Made by a program: the position numbers and the translations under genes
Notes under the pieces: model-generated
Databases searched by the model: none
The model's input: the letters and a program-made list of their open reading frames with translations, nothing else
What the model was told of the DNA's origin: nothing
Assembly (NCBI RefSeq): GCF_000373105.1
Contig: NZ_KB890414.1
Location: 34,447 to 98,446 of the forward strand
Reading direction: 5' to 3'
Source of the DNA: Neolewinella persica DSM 23188
GTDB lineage: Bacteria; Bacteroidota; Bacteroidia; Chitinophagales; Saprospiraceae
Length of the DNA: 64,000 nt
In this document: positions 16,877-26,264 of the stretch, piece by piece
How positions within the stretch are numbered: position 1 is the stretch's first letter
Layout of the letters: each line of letters starts with the position of its first letter

Positions 16877-19042
16877 TTACGAGTTCATAGAAGCGATGAA
16901 CTCGTCGTTCGAAGTCGTGCTCTTCATGTGCCGCATCAGGAACAGGAAGGCTTCTTCGGGCTTCATGTCGGCCAGGTGATTGCGGAGAACGAACATGCGT
17001 TGCAGTACGTCGCGGTCGAGCAGGAGGTCGTCGCGGCGCGTGCTTGACTTGGTGAAGTCGATACTCGGATACATCCGCTTATTGGCGAGGAACCGATCGA
17101 GCTGAAGTTCCATATTACCGGTACCCTTGAATTCTTCAAAGATAACCTGGTCCATTTTGGAACCTGTATCGATCAGGGCCGTAGCCAGGATGGTCAGTGA
17201 GCCGCCGCCATCAATGTTACGGGCGGCACCGAAGAATTTCTTAGGCTTCTGAAGTGCATTAGCTTCAACACCACCGGAGAGCACCTTACCACTGCTCGGT
17301 TGAACGGTGTTGTAGGCCCGCGCCAGGCGGGTGATAGAATCCAGCAGGATACAAACATCGTGACCGGACTCAACCATACGTTTGGCTTTTTCCAGTACGA
17401 CGTTGGCTACGCGGACGTGGTTTTCGGCTGGCTCGTCAAAGGTTGAGCTGATCACTTCGGCCTTAACGCTGCGCTTCATGTCCGTTACTTCCTCGGGGCG
17501 TTCGTCTACAAGAAGCACGATGAGGTAGGTGTCAGGGTGGTTCTTGGCGATGGCATTGGCGACGTCCTTCAGCAGGAAAGTCTTACCGGATTTCGGCTGG
17601 GAGACGATGAGGCCACGCTGCCCTTTACCGATGGGGGTAAACAGATCGATCAGGCGCATGCCATAATCTTTTCCGTCGGGGCGACCACTGAGGGTGAATT
17701 TCTCGGTCGGAAATTGAGCGGTGAGGTAGTCGAAGGGAACGCGGTCGCGCATCCGTTTCGGCTCCATGCCGTTGATGAGCTCTACTTCGAGTAGTGCAAA
17801 ATACTTCTCCCCTTCCTTTGGTGGTTTAACTGGTCCTTTAACGGTATCCCCCGTTCTCAGGCCAAATTGTTTGACCTGTTGTGGGCTGACGTAGACATCG
17901 TCCGGGCTGGTGAGGTAGTTGTAATCCGGTGAACGCAGGAAGCCATATCCATCAGGCATCATCTCCAGGATACCGGAAGATGAAACGAGGCCATCGAGTT
18001 TGTACTCTGGTGTTCGTGTTTGGCGGGAGCTGCGATCGTTGTTTTGGCTCCGATCGTTTCCGCGGTTACTGCGCTCGTTGCTTTGGCTGCGCTCATTACC
18101 TTGGTTGCGGTCGGTACTTGAACTACGTTCAGTATTTGAACTGCGATCGTTGTTTTGGCTCCGATCGTCTCCACCACGAGTTTGGCTTGACTGACGATCT
18201 CCACCGCGGGTACGTCCTCCACGATCATCATCATACCGACGGCGTTCGTAGCGTTCCAGCTGCTGGTTTCCATCACCGGTACGGCCACGGCCGCGGGCAA
18301 ACTCCTGCTGTTCGTCAGAGGGCTGGTCACGGTCTTCGCGTGGCGTACGGCCACGGCCACGGCCACTTTCTTCGTTGTTGTCGGAGCGGGATTGACGACG
18401 ACCACGGCCACGGCCGCTGTTCTCTTCGTCGTTGCTAGTCTCCTGGTTGGCATTCCGACCACGGCCACGGGAGCGGCCGTTATCTTCTGCCTTGTCGTTA
18501 TCGTCGCCTTCGGTGCTGTCGGTATTACGCGAACGGCCAGGCTTTTCCTCCTTGTCCTTATCTGCACCCCGGACGGTACGACGGCCGCGTGTTGGCTTGT
18601 CGTCTCCGCCATCTTCAGCCTTCGCTGCCCGAGGGCTGCGGCGGCCACGGGTAGGCTTTTCAGTGTCTTTGTCGTCGGAGCTCTTGGAGGTACGGCTTGA
18701 GCGGCCGCCACGGGTAGGCTTTTCGTCCTGGTCCTTAGCTTTATCGGTGGCTTTACCCCGACCTCGCGAGCTGCGGCCCTTTGGCTTGTCACTGTCTTTA
18801 TTGTCATCACCGCGCTTAGCAGCAGAAGCTATAGCAGCAGCCCTGCGGTTAGGAACGCGATCAGTATCTGATGCTGCGGGTGGCTCGGCGGCAGAGGAAG
18901 TTCCCTGCACGGCCTGATGATCAAGAATCGCCAGGATAAGATCCTGTTTCTTTAATTTCTGATAGGACTTGAGTCCCATGTTTTCGGCCAGGTCCTTTAG
19001 TTCAGGGACCAGCATGGCCTTTAATTGCGCTATGCTTAACAT
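16877..19042 (-). CDS. rho: Transcription termination factor Rho with long disordered insert
   Basis: An RNA-dependent hexameric ATPase that ends transcription. At 721 residues it is about 300 longer than E. coli Rho. Domains: Rho N-terminal helical domain (1-43); a low-complexity insert (about 50-345) rich in Arg, Gly, Ser, Asp and Asn, with PTRGRRS-like, SGRGRGR and NDRS repeats; the cold-shock RNA-binding domain ([15 protein letters not shown]); then the motor domain with Walker A QPKSGKT and [12 protein letters not shown]. Bacteroidota Rho proteins are known to carry such inserts, and in B. thetaiotaomicron the insert drives phase separation. A candidate promoter lies 235 nt upstream. Confidence 0.96.
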   Translation of the reverse strand: MLSIAQLKAMLVPELKDLAENMGLKSYQKLKKQDLILAILDHQAVQGTSSAAEPPAASDTDRVPNRRAAAIASAAKRGDDNKDSDKPKGRSSRGRGKATDKAKDQDEKPTRGGRSSRTSKSSDDKDTEKPTRGRRSPRAAKAEDGGDDKPTRGRRTVRGADKDKEEKPGRSRNTDSTEGDDNDKAEDNGRSRGRGRNANQETSNDEENSGRGRGRRQSRSDNNEESGRGRGRTPREDRDQPSDEQQEFARGRGRTGDGNQQLERYERRRYDDDRGGRTRGGDRQSSQTRGGDDRSQNNDRSSNTERSSSTDRNQGNERSQSNERSNRGNDRSQNNDRSSRQTRTPEYKLDGLVSSSGILEMMPDGYGFLRSPDYNYLTSPDDVYVSPQQVKQFGLRTGDTVKGPVKPPKEGEKYFALLEVELINGMEPKRMRDRVPFDYLTAQFPTEKFTLSGRPDGKDYGMRLIDLFTPIGKGQRGLIVSQPKSGKTFLLKDVANAIAKNHPDTYLIVLLVDERPEEVTDMKRSVKAEVISSTFDEPAENHVRVANVVLEKAKRMVESGHDVCILLDSITRLARAYNTVQPSSGKVLSGGVEANALQKPKKFFGAARNIDGGGSLTILATALIDTGSKMDQVIFEEFKGTGNMELQLDRFLANKRMYPSIDFTKSSTRRDDLLLDRDVLQRMFVLRNHLADMKPEEAFLFLMRHMKSTTSNDEFIASMNS

Positions 19043-19276
19043 TAATTATATGGTACTATGGAAGGTGAATTGGGGGGAATTGGTACGCAGAAATTCAGGT
19101 GCGCGCTGTGGGGGAATATTGCCGGTATACTTTGGAGGTTATTCAGCTTCCAGTAAAAGGAAACAGTATTGAGGTGTGTTAAGACCCCTTGTAAAATGGC
19201 AACTTTATGAAGAAGTTGATCAGCGTAGCCACAGAAAAATTGGCTGATTGATCGGCCAGCAGAACTGCCAGCGTGA

Positions 19277-19284
19277 CAAAAGTA
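19277..19284 (-). promoter_or_regulatory. Candidate -7 element (TACTTTTG) for rho
   Basis: Minus-strand TACTTTTG matches TAnnTTTG. A TTCG lies 20 nt further upstream at the expected -33 distance. It predicts a long rho leader (about 230 nt), which would leave room for autoregulation. Confidence 0.45.
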
Positions 19285-19541
19285 GGGCTTTTATTTTAAA
19301 GTAGCGAAAAAAAAGTACGGGGCACGCTATGATTATCGCAAGAAACCTCCTTGCAATCGTGCGCCGCCCTGCACGGCTGGCTCCGCCGGTCGCGGCGGCC
19401 CTACTTGAGAGGGCTCACGATGCTGTTCTGATCTTACGGTAGCACTACCCATGAAGCACTTCGGGTGATCTGCCCCCTCAAAAAACTAAAAGTAATGCTT
19501 CAACCACCTTAAATCATACATGCTCTTATTCCTTATACTGT

Positions 19542-19549
19542 TACCTTTG
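19542..19549 (+). promoter_or_regulatory. Candidate -7 element (TACCTTTG) upstream of serS
   Basis: An exact TAnnTTTG match on the plus strand, 272 nt before serS. If used, the serS leader would include the inverted-repeat block. Confidence 0.35.
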
Positions 19550-19760
19550 CGGACAACTTAGGTTAAGCGGCAACTATTCGCCACTGAACCACCGTTACTT
19601 CCGCAGAAAAACGGGGACATGGAGCAAGGTTCAGGTCTCAGTATTCAGAAGTCAGTGTTCAATATTCAGGAGTCACAAGTAATGCGTGAAAACTGAGACC
19701 TGAACGCTAAAGACTGAGCACTGATTACTAAAGACTGAATACTGCTCCCTGACCTCTCCC

Positions 19761-19780
19761 CTGCACCTGCGGTCGCGCCC
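19761..19780 (+). repeat. GC-rich 20-bp dispersed repeat, intergenic copy
   Basis: CTGCACCTGCGGTCGCGCCC is a close copy of the consensus, 42 nt before the serS start codon. Confidence 0.8.
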
Positions 19781-19821
19781 AAATTGGTCTGGGTACTGAT
19801 AAATTAAAAGTCTTAACACAT

Positions 19822-21102
19822 ATGTTACTCCTCCACACCCTCCGCACCGAAAAAGACCGTGTCCTTGCTGGTCTCGCCAAGCGCCAGGTTGCCAACGCTG
19901 AAGCAACCGTTGATCAGATAATTGCCCTCGACGACCAGCGCAAGGCTTTGCAAACCAGTACCGATAGTTTACTGGCCGAACGTAATAATCTGAGTGATAA
20001 AATCGGCGCACTGATGAAAGCCGGCAAGCGTGAGGAAGGGAACGCCATGCGGGACAAAGTCAACGCTATTAAAGACGAAGCAGCCATCGGCGAGGAGGAA
20101 TTGAAAGCCGTGAAAGCCCAATTGGAGGAAGCACTGCTCGGTCTGCCCAACGTGCCGCACCAGCTGGTACCCGCCGGTGTAACCGAGGATGACAACGAGC
20201 TATTCAAGCCCTTTGCAGGCCAACTCCCTACCCTGCCAGCCGGCGCTAAGCCCCACTGGGAACTGGCCGAAGAGTACGGTATTTTCGACCTGGAACTGGG
20301 CGTAAAGACTACCGGTGCAGGCTTTCCGGTCTTTACCGGACAAGGTGCCCGCCTGGCCCGGGGACTGGTAAATTATTTCCTCGACCGCAATACTGAAGCC
20401 GGTTACACGGAGTACCAGCCACCACTGCTGGTCAACGAAGCCTCTGCCCGCGCCACTGGTCAGCTGCCCGATAAGGAAGGTCAGATGTATCACTGCACGG
20501 AGGACGATTTTTACCTGATCCCTACGGCCGAGGTCCCTTTAACCAACCTTTACCGCGACGTTATCCTGGACGAAAGCGACTTCCCGATCAAACTAACGGG
20601 ATACACCCCCTGCTTTCGCAGGGAAGCAGGAAGCTATGGCGCCCACGTGCGTGGCCTCAACCGGGTGCACCAGTTCGACAAGGTGGAAATCGTCCAGTTT
20701 GCTCACCCCGACAACAGCTATGCGATCCTGGACGAAATGGTGGCCCACGTTGGCGACCTGCTTAATGAGCTTGGCTTGCCGTTCCGTATCCTGCGCCTTT
20801 GTGGCGGCGACCTCGGTTTCACCAGCGCGATGACCTTCGACTTCGAAGTATGGAGCGCTGCGCAGGAACGCTGGTTGGAAGTCAGCAGTGTCAGCTGCTT
20901 CGAGACCTACCAGAGTAACCGCCTCAAGTTGCGGTACCGGGCAGAAAAAGGCACTGAACTGGCGCACACGCTCAACGGTAGTGCCCTGGCCCTGCCGCGC
21001 ATCATCGCTGCGCTATTGGAAAACAACCAGACAGAGGACGGTGTTATCTTGCCGAAGGTTCTCCACCATTACCTTGGCATGAGCAAGCTTGTACGTAAAT
21101 AA
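19822..21102 (+). CDS. serS: Serine--tRNA ligase
   Basis: Class II aminoacyl-tRNA synthetase of 426 residues, normal length. The N-terminal arm (about 30-105) is a coiled coil that recognises the long variable arm of tRNA-Ser. Class II motif 2 is TPCFRREAGSYG and motif 3 is NGSALALPRIIAALLE. The serine-binding PTAEVPLTNLY segment is present. Confidence 0.97.
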   Translation: MLLLHTLRTEKDRVLAGLAKRQVANAEATVDQIIALDDQRKALQTSTDSLLAERNNLSDKIGALMKAGKREEGNAMRDKVNAIKDEAAIGEEELKAVKAQLEEALLGLPNVPHQLVPAGVTEDDNELFKPFAGQLPTLPAGAKPHWELAEEYGIFDLELGVKTTGAGFPVFTGQGARLARGLVNYFLDRNTEAGYTEYQPPLLVNEASARATGQLPDKEGQMYHCTEDDFYLIPTAEVPLTNLYRDVILDESDFPIKLTGYTPCFRREAGSYGAHVRGLNRVHQFDKVEIVQFAHPDNSYAILDEMVAHVGDLLNELGLPFRILRLCGGDLGFTSAMTFDFEVWSAAQERWLEVSSVSCFETYQSNRLKLRYRAEKGTELAHTLNGSALALPRIIAALLENNQTEDGVILPKVLHHYLGMSKLVRK

Positions 21103-21170
21103 TACACTTAGATGTGACTTGAGTACAAAACCGCACGTCCAAAAACCAACAGATTTAAAAAACCAACTAC

Positions 21171-21869
21171 ATGTTCTCTGGTCCCTACGCCATTTACATC
21201 ATCATCACCATGGTTTTTGGTGGTATCGGCATGCTGGTCAGCAATCGCCTGAAAAGTAAGTTCAAACAGTACTCAAAAGTGCCGATGACCAATAATATGA
21301 GCGGTGTTGAGGTGGCGCAGAAAATGCTGGCTTATTATCGGATCAGTGACGTGAAAATTGTGCAGGGCAAAGGATTCTTGTCAGACCACTATAACCCACA
21401 GACCAAAACGGTAAGCCTCAGCCCCGAGGTTTATCAGGGTCGCACCGTATCAGCTGCGGCAGTGGCTGCGCACGAATGCGGCCACGTGGTGCAGCATGCC
21501 GAGGCGTATACCTGGCTGGCCTTTCGAAGCAAGATGGTGCCGGTTGTCCAGTTGGCTGGCCGGGCCCAGGGTTTTCTGCTCATGTTTGCTTTTGGTGGAC
21601 TTGCCTCCGGTTTTGGCGGCATTCTGTTTCAGATCACCGTGGCGGCTTTCTTAATCACCACCCTTTTTGCCTTGGTCACCTTGCCCGTCGAGTTTGATGC
21701 AAGTAAGCGGGCACTAGCCTGGCTTGATGAAACAGGTGTAGCTACTGGCGTCCAGCACGAAGGGGCAAAAGATGCACTTTGGTGGGCTGCGATGACTTAC
21801 GTCGTTTCGGCACTTTCAGCCCTTACCGTATTAATTTGGTTGATCTTGCAGTCTCGTAACCGCAGGTAA
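21171..21869 (+). CDS. Membrane zinc metallopeptidase (YugP/PF04298 type)
   Basis: A 232-residue integral membrane protein. A first helix at the N-terminus (AIYIIITMVFGGIGMLV) precedes a cytosolic part with HECGHVVQHAE (HExxH plus a further His), the metal site. Two or three further helices follow, then the segment VEFDASKRALAWL that is typical of the family, and a last helix. Its substrate is unknown. The stop codon lies in a TAATCGA-T7-TCGATTA structure, a weak terminator candidate. Confidence 0.9.
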   Translation: MFSGPYAIYIIITMVFGGIGMLVSNRLKSKFKQYSKVPMTNNMSGVEVAQKMLAYYRISDVKIVQGKGFLSDHYNPQTKTVSLSPEVYQGRTVSAAAVAAHECGHVVQHAEAYTWLAFRSKMVPVVQLAGRAQGFLLMFAFGGLASGFGGILFQITVAAFLITTLFALVTLPVEFDASKRALAWLDETGVATGVQHEGAKDALWWAAMTYVVSALSALTVLIWLILQSRNRR

Positions 21870-21893
21870 TCGATTTTTTTTCGATTAAATCTT

Positions 21894-21901
21894 TATTTTT
21901 G
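21894..21901 (+). promoter_or_regulatory. Candidate -7 element (TATTTTTG) for frr
   Basis: Exact TAnnTTTG match 133 nt before the frr start codon, within an AT-rich stretch directly after the peptidase gene. Confidence 0.4.
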
Positions 21902-21941
21902 GCGCTCACTTGCGTTATAATCATTGCCCGCCAGTTTTTTT

Positions 21942-21962
21942 GGCGCGGTCGCAGGTGCTAAA
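21942..21962 (-). repeat. GC-rich 20-bp dispersed repeat, intergenic copy
   Basis: GGCGCGGTCGCAGGTGCTAAA, a reverse-orientation copy in the presumed leader of frr. Confidence 0.75.
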
Positions 21963-22034
21963 CCGGGTCAATAAAAGCAATGTTTCCCCGGCCTGCCACA
22001 GCTACCAATTAAACAACCAACAACACCTCTAAAG

Positions 22035-22598
22035 ATGGACGAATTACTAGGCGAACAGCTAGAAGAAGCCAAAATGATGATGGACGAAGCCATCGAGCAC
22101 CTCGAACGTGAACTGTTAAAGATCCGTACGGGAACGGCCAGTCCGGCCATGCTCAATGGTTTACTCGTCAGCTACTATGGCTCCAAAAGCCCGATCCAGC
22201 AAGTGGCCAGTATCGGTACTGCCGACGCTCGCACCCTTACGATCAAGCCTTTCGATAAATCTGCTATGGGGGACATTGAGCGCGCCATCTTTGAGGCCAA
22301 CCTCGGCGTCACCCCCATGAACGACGGCGAAATGATTCGCATCAACATCCCACCGCTGACGACCGAACGCCGGCAGCAGCTCGCCAAGCAGGTGAAAGTC
22401 GAAGGCGAGACCGCAAAAATCTCCATCCGTAATGCCCGCCAGGACGCCATGAAGGCCGTCAAGGACGAAGTAAAGAACGGCTACCCCGAAGATGCCGGCA
22501 AGCGAAAGGAAGACGAAATCCAGGGATGGGTCAATGGCTACAACAAAAAAGTAGATACCATCGTCGAGAATAAGGAGAAGGATGTGATGACGCTTTAG
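22035..22598 (+). CDS. frr: Ribosome recycling factor
   Basis: A 187-residue translation factor that splits the post-termination ribosome together with EF-G. Family landmarks are LLKIRTGTASPAMLNGL, then TLTIKPFDKSAMGDIERAI, then IRINIPPLTTERRQQLAKQVK, and the long C-terminal helix with its conserved Arg run. The length is normal. The ligA gene follows after 22 nt with its own candidate promoter. Confidence 0.97.
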   Translation: MDELLGEQLEEAKMMMDEAIEHLERELLKIRTGTASPAMLNGLLVSYYGSKSPIQQVASIGTADARTLTIKPFDKSAMGDIERAIFEANLGVTPMNDGEMIRINIPPLTTERRQQLAKQVKVEGETAKISIRNARQDAMKAVKDEVKNGYPEDAGKRKEDEIQGWVNGYNKKVDTIVENKEKDVMTL

Positions 22599-22608
22599 GT
22601 GGAAACCC

Positions 22609-22616
22609 TACCTTCG
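22609..22616 (+). promoter_or_regulatory. Candidate -7 element (TACCTTCG) predicting leaderless ligA mRNA
   Basis: TACCTTCG ends exactly 4 nt before the ligA ATG, so transcription should begin at or near the A of the start codon. The same 4-nt spacing is seen at pyrC-like (56822) and the glycosyltransferase at 58148. Confidence 0.5.
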
Positions 22617-22620
22617 CCCC

Positions 22621-24747
22621 ATGCCCACCCCCGCTGAAAACTACGCCCGCTCCAAAGCCTATCTGACCAACGAGGTAACTGCCGATCCGCAGCAACAAGC
22701 CGCAGAACTTCAGGACCTCCTGCGCTACCATGAGTGGCGCTACTACGTGCAGGACGACCCGGTACTGAGTGATTTTGAGTACGACACCCTGTACAAAAAA
22801 CTCGAAGCCCTCGAAGCCGCTGACCCTGGCCTGGTGACGCCCGACAGCCCGACGCAACGCGTCGGCTCTGACCTGACGGGCGACTCCGTAAGCGTCCCCC
22901 ACCTGGTCCCCATGCTTTCCCTCGGCAACAGCTACAACGCTGAAGACCTGGGAGAATTCGACAAGCAGGTAAAGCGGATGCTGAACATGGACGAAGAGGC
23001 ACCCCTCGCCTACGCAGTAGAACCAAAATATGATGGAGGCACCATCGTACTAGTTTATGAAAATGATCAGCTGGTACGTGCCGCAACGCGGGGCAACGGC
23101 GTGCAGGGTGAAGAAATGACCCATAATGCCCGCGTGATCCGGTCCATCCCACTCCACGCCGAATTCAGCAAGTACGGTCTGCAAAAGGTGGAGGTCCGGG
23201 GAGAGGTCATCATCCGTAAAGACCGCTTTGAAGAGATGAACGCCCAACGCGAACAAGACGGTCTGACCCTCTTCGCCAATCCCCGTAACACCGCCACTGG
23301 CGGACTGCGGATGAAAAGTCCCAAAGAAGTAGCCGACCGTAACCTCGAAGCCTTCATCTACAGCTTCGGCTATGGCGTGGATGCCGAGGGCAACGACGCG
23401 GTGCAGGCCCTGGGAACGCATACTAAGGCTATGGACGTACTTACGGAGCTGGGCTTCAAAGTTCCGGCGACCGGCTATGAACGTACCAGTACCGATGACA
23501 TCACTGGCGTGGCCAACTTCTGCGCCAAGTGGCAGGCTCAGCGGGAGGAATATGCTTACGAGATTGACGGGATGGTCGTCAAGGTCGATGATCTTGCGCT
23601 GCAGGAACGCGCCGGTTATACCAGCCACCACCCAAGGTGGGCCATTGCCTATAAATTTGCGGCGAAGCAGGCGACGACAACGTTGGAAAACGTAGAGTAT
23701 CAGGTGGGTAAAATTGGCACCATTACACCAGTGGCTAAGACAACTCCGGTATCCCTGGCCGGGGTAATGATTTCCAGTGTAAGCCTGCACAACGAGGATT
23801 TTATCCGGGACAAAGACCTGCGGCTTGGAGATAAGGTATTACTCGAACGCGCCGGCGACGTCATTCCCTACATCGTAAAACCGATGGAAGATCTTCGGGA
23901 CGGTAGCGAAGTCCCCATCGTATGGCCCGTCGTTTGCCCCATCAATACGACAGATACGCCCGTCACCCTGATCCGGGAAGATGGAGAAGCCGCCTGGCGC
24001 TGCCCAACGTGTGTGTGCGGGAAACAGGACCTGGCGCGCATCATCTTCCATGTGTCAAAAGCGGCAATGGACATTGACGGTATGGGCAAACGCTATGTCG
24101 AACTCTTCCACGCCAAAGGCTGGCTAGATACCATCGTGGATGTCTACCGGTTGCCCTACGATTGGATTTCAGTGCTTGACGGCTTTGGCCATAAATCCGC
24201 CAATAACCTGGAGGCAGCCATTGAGAAAGCAAAAAAGCAACCGCTCTGGCGCCTGTTATACGGTTTCAGCATCCACCACTTCGGCAAAAAGGCCACTCAG
24301 TTAGTGGCGCAGAACATTGAGCATGCTCTCGATCTGGCCGAGTGGACGGAAGAACAGTTTACTAACATAAAAGACATAGGCCCAACGGTGGCCAAAAATG
24401 TCACCGAATGGTTTAGCCTCCCCGAAAACGTTGCCATGATCCGGGAGCTGGAAACGCTGGGCGTCAACGTTCGGCCTACGGAAGAAGACCGGCCTGCCGC
24501 AGCCGTCACCGAAGGTCCGTTCCTGGGTAAAGCGATGCTTTTTACCGGATCACTACAACAGCTGAGCCGTAAAGAAGCGCAAGAAAAAGCCAAGGCTGCC
24601 GGTGCCCGCATCGTATCGGCCGTCAGTAGTAAGCTTGATATTTTGGTGGTAGGTGAGAAGCCAGGATCGAAGCTTAAGAAAGCACAGGCGCTGGGTACCG
24701 TGCTGGTGATGACGGAGCAGGAGTTCTTGACGGAGATGGGTAATTAG
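22621..24747 (+). CDS. ligA: NAD-dependent DNA ligase with atypical zinc finger
   Basis: Seals nicks in replication and repair. It has 708 residues. The nucleotidyltransferase domain has the adenylation motif EPKYDGG (the usual form is KxDG), followed by GEVIIRKDRF and the OB-fold. The zinc finger is unusual: after VVCP the expected second Cys is Asn, and later Cys residues cluster as RCPTCVCGK, so four Cys remain but in changed spacing. HhH repeats (DIDGMGKRYVELF, FGHKSANNLE, DIGPTVAKNV) and a C-terminal BRCT domain (about 630-708) follow. Confidence 0.96.
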   Translation: MPTPAENYARSKAYLTNEVTADPQQQAAELQDLLRYHEWRYYVQDDPVLSDFEYDTLYKKLEALEAADPGLVTPDSPTQRVGSDLTGDSVSVPHLVPMLSLGNSYNAEDLGEFDKQVKRMLNMDEEAPLAYAVEPKYDGGTIVLVYENDQLVRAATRGNGVQGEEMTHNARVIRSIPLHAEFSKYGLQKVEVRGEVIIRKDRFEEMNAQREQDGLTLFANPRNTATGGLRMKSPKEVADRNLEAFIYSFGYGVDAEGNDAVQALGTHTKAMDVLTELGFKVPATGYERTSTDDITGVANFCAKWQAQREEYAYEIDGMVVKVDDLALQERAGYTSHHPRWAIAYKFAAKQATTTLENVEYQVGKIGTITPVAKTTPVSLAGVMISSVSLHNEDFIRDKDLRLGDKVLLERAGDVIPYIVKPMEDLRDGSEVPIVWPVVCPINTTDTPVTLIREDGEAAWRCPTCVCGKQDLARIIFHVSKAAMDIDGMGKRYVELFHAKGWLDTIVDVYRLPYDWISVLDGFGHKSANNLEAAIEKAKKQPLWRLLYGFSIHHFGKKATQLVAQNIEHALDLAEWTEEQFTNIKDIGPTVAKNVTEWFSLPENVAMIRELETLGVNVRPTEEDRPAAAVTEGPFLGKAMLFTGSLQQLSRKEAQEKAKAAGARIVSAVSSKLDILVVGEKPGSKLKKAQALGTVLVMTEQEFLTEMGN

Positions 24748-24811
24748 TCTGTTGGTGCTGTTGGTCTATTGATCCATTAGTACCAATAGACCAACAGCAC
24801 CAACAGACTAA
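24744..24811. terminator. Perfect 28-bp inverted repeat carrying both stop codons of convergent genes
   Basis: The left arm 24744-24771 and right arm 24784-24811 are perfect reverse complements, with a 12-nt loop. The ligA TAG lies in the left arm and the stop of the convergent winged-helix gene lies in the right arm. It is likely a bidirectional terminator. The arm sequence, with GTTGGTGCTGTTGGTCTATTG, belongs to a family also seen near 34.06 and 34.2 kb. Confidence 0.85.
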
Positions 24812-25455
24812 ACTATAAGGTTATCATTCATCAGGATCTCCCGCATTTCCAGGTCTATTTTACTGGCCTGTACGCGGAAGCGGTCGGGATCGCTGCGGTA
24901 GGGATCCTGTAAGACGTAGAACTTACGGGTCACCATCCCGGCGGAGTCCATCCGTTGTAAGCGCTGCACAATTTTTTCGCTTTCAAAGTATTTCATCTCC
25001 CGCTTAAGGATATCCATGGGCAGGCCAGTCGCCATGAGGAGTTCTTGAGGAGTGACCCGGTAATCATAATGCTCGAAGATCTCCAGTAAATCCTCCACCG
25101 TCAAAAAAGGATCAGCGGACAGCGCAAGCTTGGGAATGTCCTGCAAGGGATCTTTCAAACTGAAAAAATGCCGGCCAGTCCGGTTGGAACTGCGGATAAA
25201 TACGCCGAACGTATAGAGGCTGTTCAGTCGCGTTCGGGCTTCGTTGAGCGAGAGACCTGTCTTATCCCGTAGCTGATGTGGAGATAATAACTGGTCTGGT
25301 TCATTGGCAACCATTTGTAGTAAATCCCGGTCCGAGAGGGTTCGCTGGGTTTCCCGGTTGGTCTTGAGTTGCCGGATGTACGCTATGACTCCGAAGGAAA
25401 TCAGAAAAATCACCAATGCCACCAATACTGCGATGGCAATTTCGTCTTTAGACAT
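24808..25455 (-). CDS. Membrane-anchored winged-helix-like protein, copy 1
   Basis: A 215-residue protein I cannot name. One membrane helix (residues 6-27) is followed by TNRETQRTLSDRDLL and two winged-helix-like segments. The first carries LLSPHQLRDKTGLSLNEARTRLN. The second carries FLTVEDLLEIFEHYDYRVTPQELLMATGLP. It ends with LEMREILMNDNLIV. It is a clear paralogue of the next upstream gene, 45 bp away, with the same length and architecture. The role could be membrane-tethered sensing or regulation; no function is established. Confidence 0.8.
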   Translation of the reverse strand: MSKDEIAIAVLVALVIFLISFGVIAYIRQLKTNRETQRTLSDRDLLQMVANEPDQLLSPHQLRDKTGLSLNEARTRLNSLYTFGVFIRSSNRTGRHFFSLKDPLQDIPKLALSADPFLTVEDLLEIFEHYDYRVTPQELLMATGLPMDILKREMKYFESEKIVQRLQRMDSAGMVTRKFYVLQDPYRSDPDRFRVQASKIDLEMREILMNDNLIV

Positions 25456-25500
25456 AGTTATTAATATTCAACTTATCAAATGAACCCTTAGCCCGAGGGA

Positions 25501-26148
25501 CTAAACAATTAAGTTCTCATTTAGCAGAATTTCCTTGAGCTCCAGGTCTAATTGGCCAGCCCTCGCACGAAATCGCTCCGGGTTACTCCGGTAAGGCTCC
25601 TGCAGGGTGAAGAAGCGATTACTGACGGCCCCTTGCGGTACCATACCCCGCATACTCTGTACAATTCCTCGTTTTTGAAAATGTTTCATTTCCCGCTTGA
25701 GTACATTCAACGGTAAACCCGTTGTCAGTATCAGGTCCTGGGCAGAAACACGATAGTTATGCACTTCAAAAATTGTAAGTAAGTCTTCGACCGTAAGGAA
25801 GGGGTCCGGGGAAAGGGACAAGTTTTTCTCTTCCGGCAACGACTCCTTCAGGCTGTAATAATAGCGGGACCCACCGACACTACGGTTCAATATACCGTAC
25901 ATCATTAAGTTACTGAGTCGGGACCTTGCCTCGTGGATGGTCAACTCCGTTTGGTCGCGCAACAGGTGTGGAGAAATGAGCTGGTCCGGTTGATTATTAA
26001 TCAGGCGGAGCAAATCGGGATCGCTGATCACCCGTTGAGAGTCTCGATTCGCCTTTTTATTACGCAGGTAGATGACCAACACAATCAGTAAGGGCAATAC
26101 AGTAAAAGCAAAGGCCATGGTTAATCCAACAATTGCTTTGGGTTCCAT
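25501..26148 (-). CDS. Membrane-anchored winged-helix-like protein, copy 2
   Basis: The start ATG at 26148 (MEPKAIVGLTMAF) gives 215 residues, the exact length of its neighbour. The frame is open upstream to 26217, but that part consists of a fragment of the GC-rich repeat. Architecture matches copy 1: one membrane helix, ANRDSQRVISDPDLL, then QLISPHLLRDQTELTIHEARS, FLTVEDLLTIFEVHNYRVSAQDL, and the ending ELKEILLNENLIV. Tandem duplication with divergence is evident. Function is unknown. Confidence 0.8.
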   Translation of the reverse strand: MEPKAIVGLTMAFAFTVLPLLIVLVIYLRNKKANRDSQRVISDPDLLRLINNQPDQLISPHLLRDQTELTIHEARSRLSNLMMYGILNRSVGGSRYYYSLKESLPEEKNLSLSPDPFLTVEDLLTIFEVHNYRVSAQDLILTTGLPLNVLKREMKHFQKRGIVQSMRGMVPQGAVSNRFFTLQEPYRSNPERFRARAGQLDLELKEILLNENLIV

Positions 26149-26264
26149 TTGCTTGTTTTTTGGTAAGATAGTCAGGTCCGGGCGCGGATGCAAAAACGCC
26201 CCCTGTACGACGCTCAAAAAGGAATAAACTGCAGCGCTTGATTCACTAATTACAAGCTTTTAAG

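Larger units (their letters stand above)
19285..19821. repeat. Non-coding rho-serS gap with inverted repeats
   Basis: No gene is seen. The gap holds a GC-rich hairpin zone near 19335-19400 and a pair of perfect 14-bp inverted arms, GTTCAGGTCTCAGT (19629-19642) and its complement (19691-19704). It also holds several CAGTATTCAG/CTGAATACTG words and a copy of the GC-rich 20-bp repeat. The CTGAATACTG theme reappears near 60.3 kb. Confidence 0.7.

Noticed and set aside
17929-18917. Several open frames on both strands over the rho insert
   Set aside because: They mirror the Arg/Gly-rich repeats of rho in other frames and have extreme composition (Cys/Gly or Val/Ala runs).
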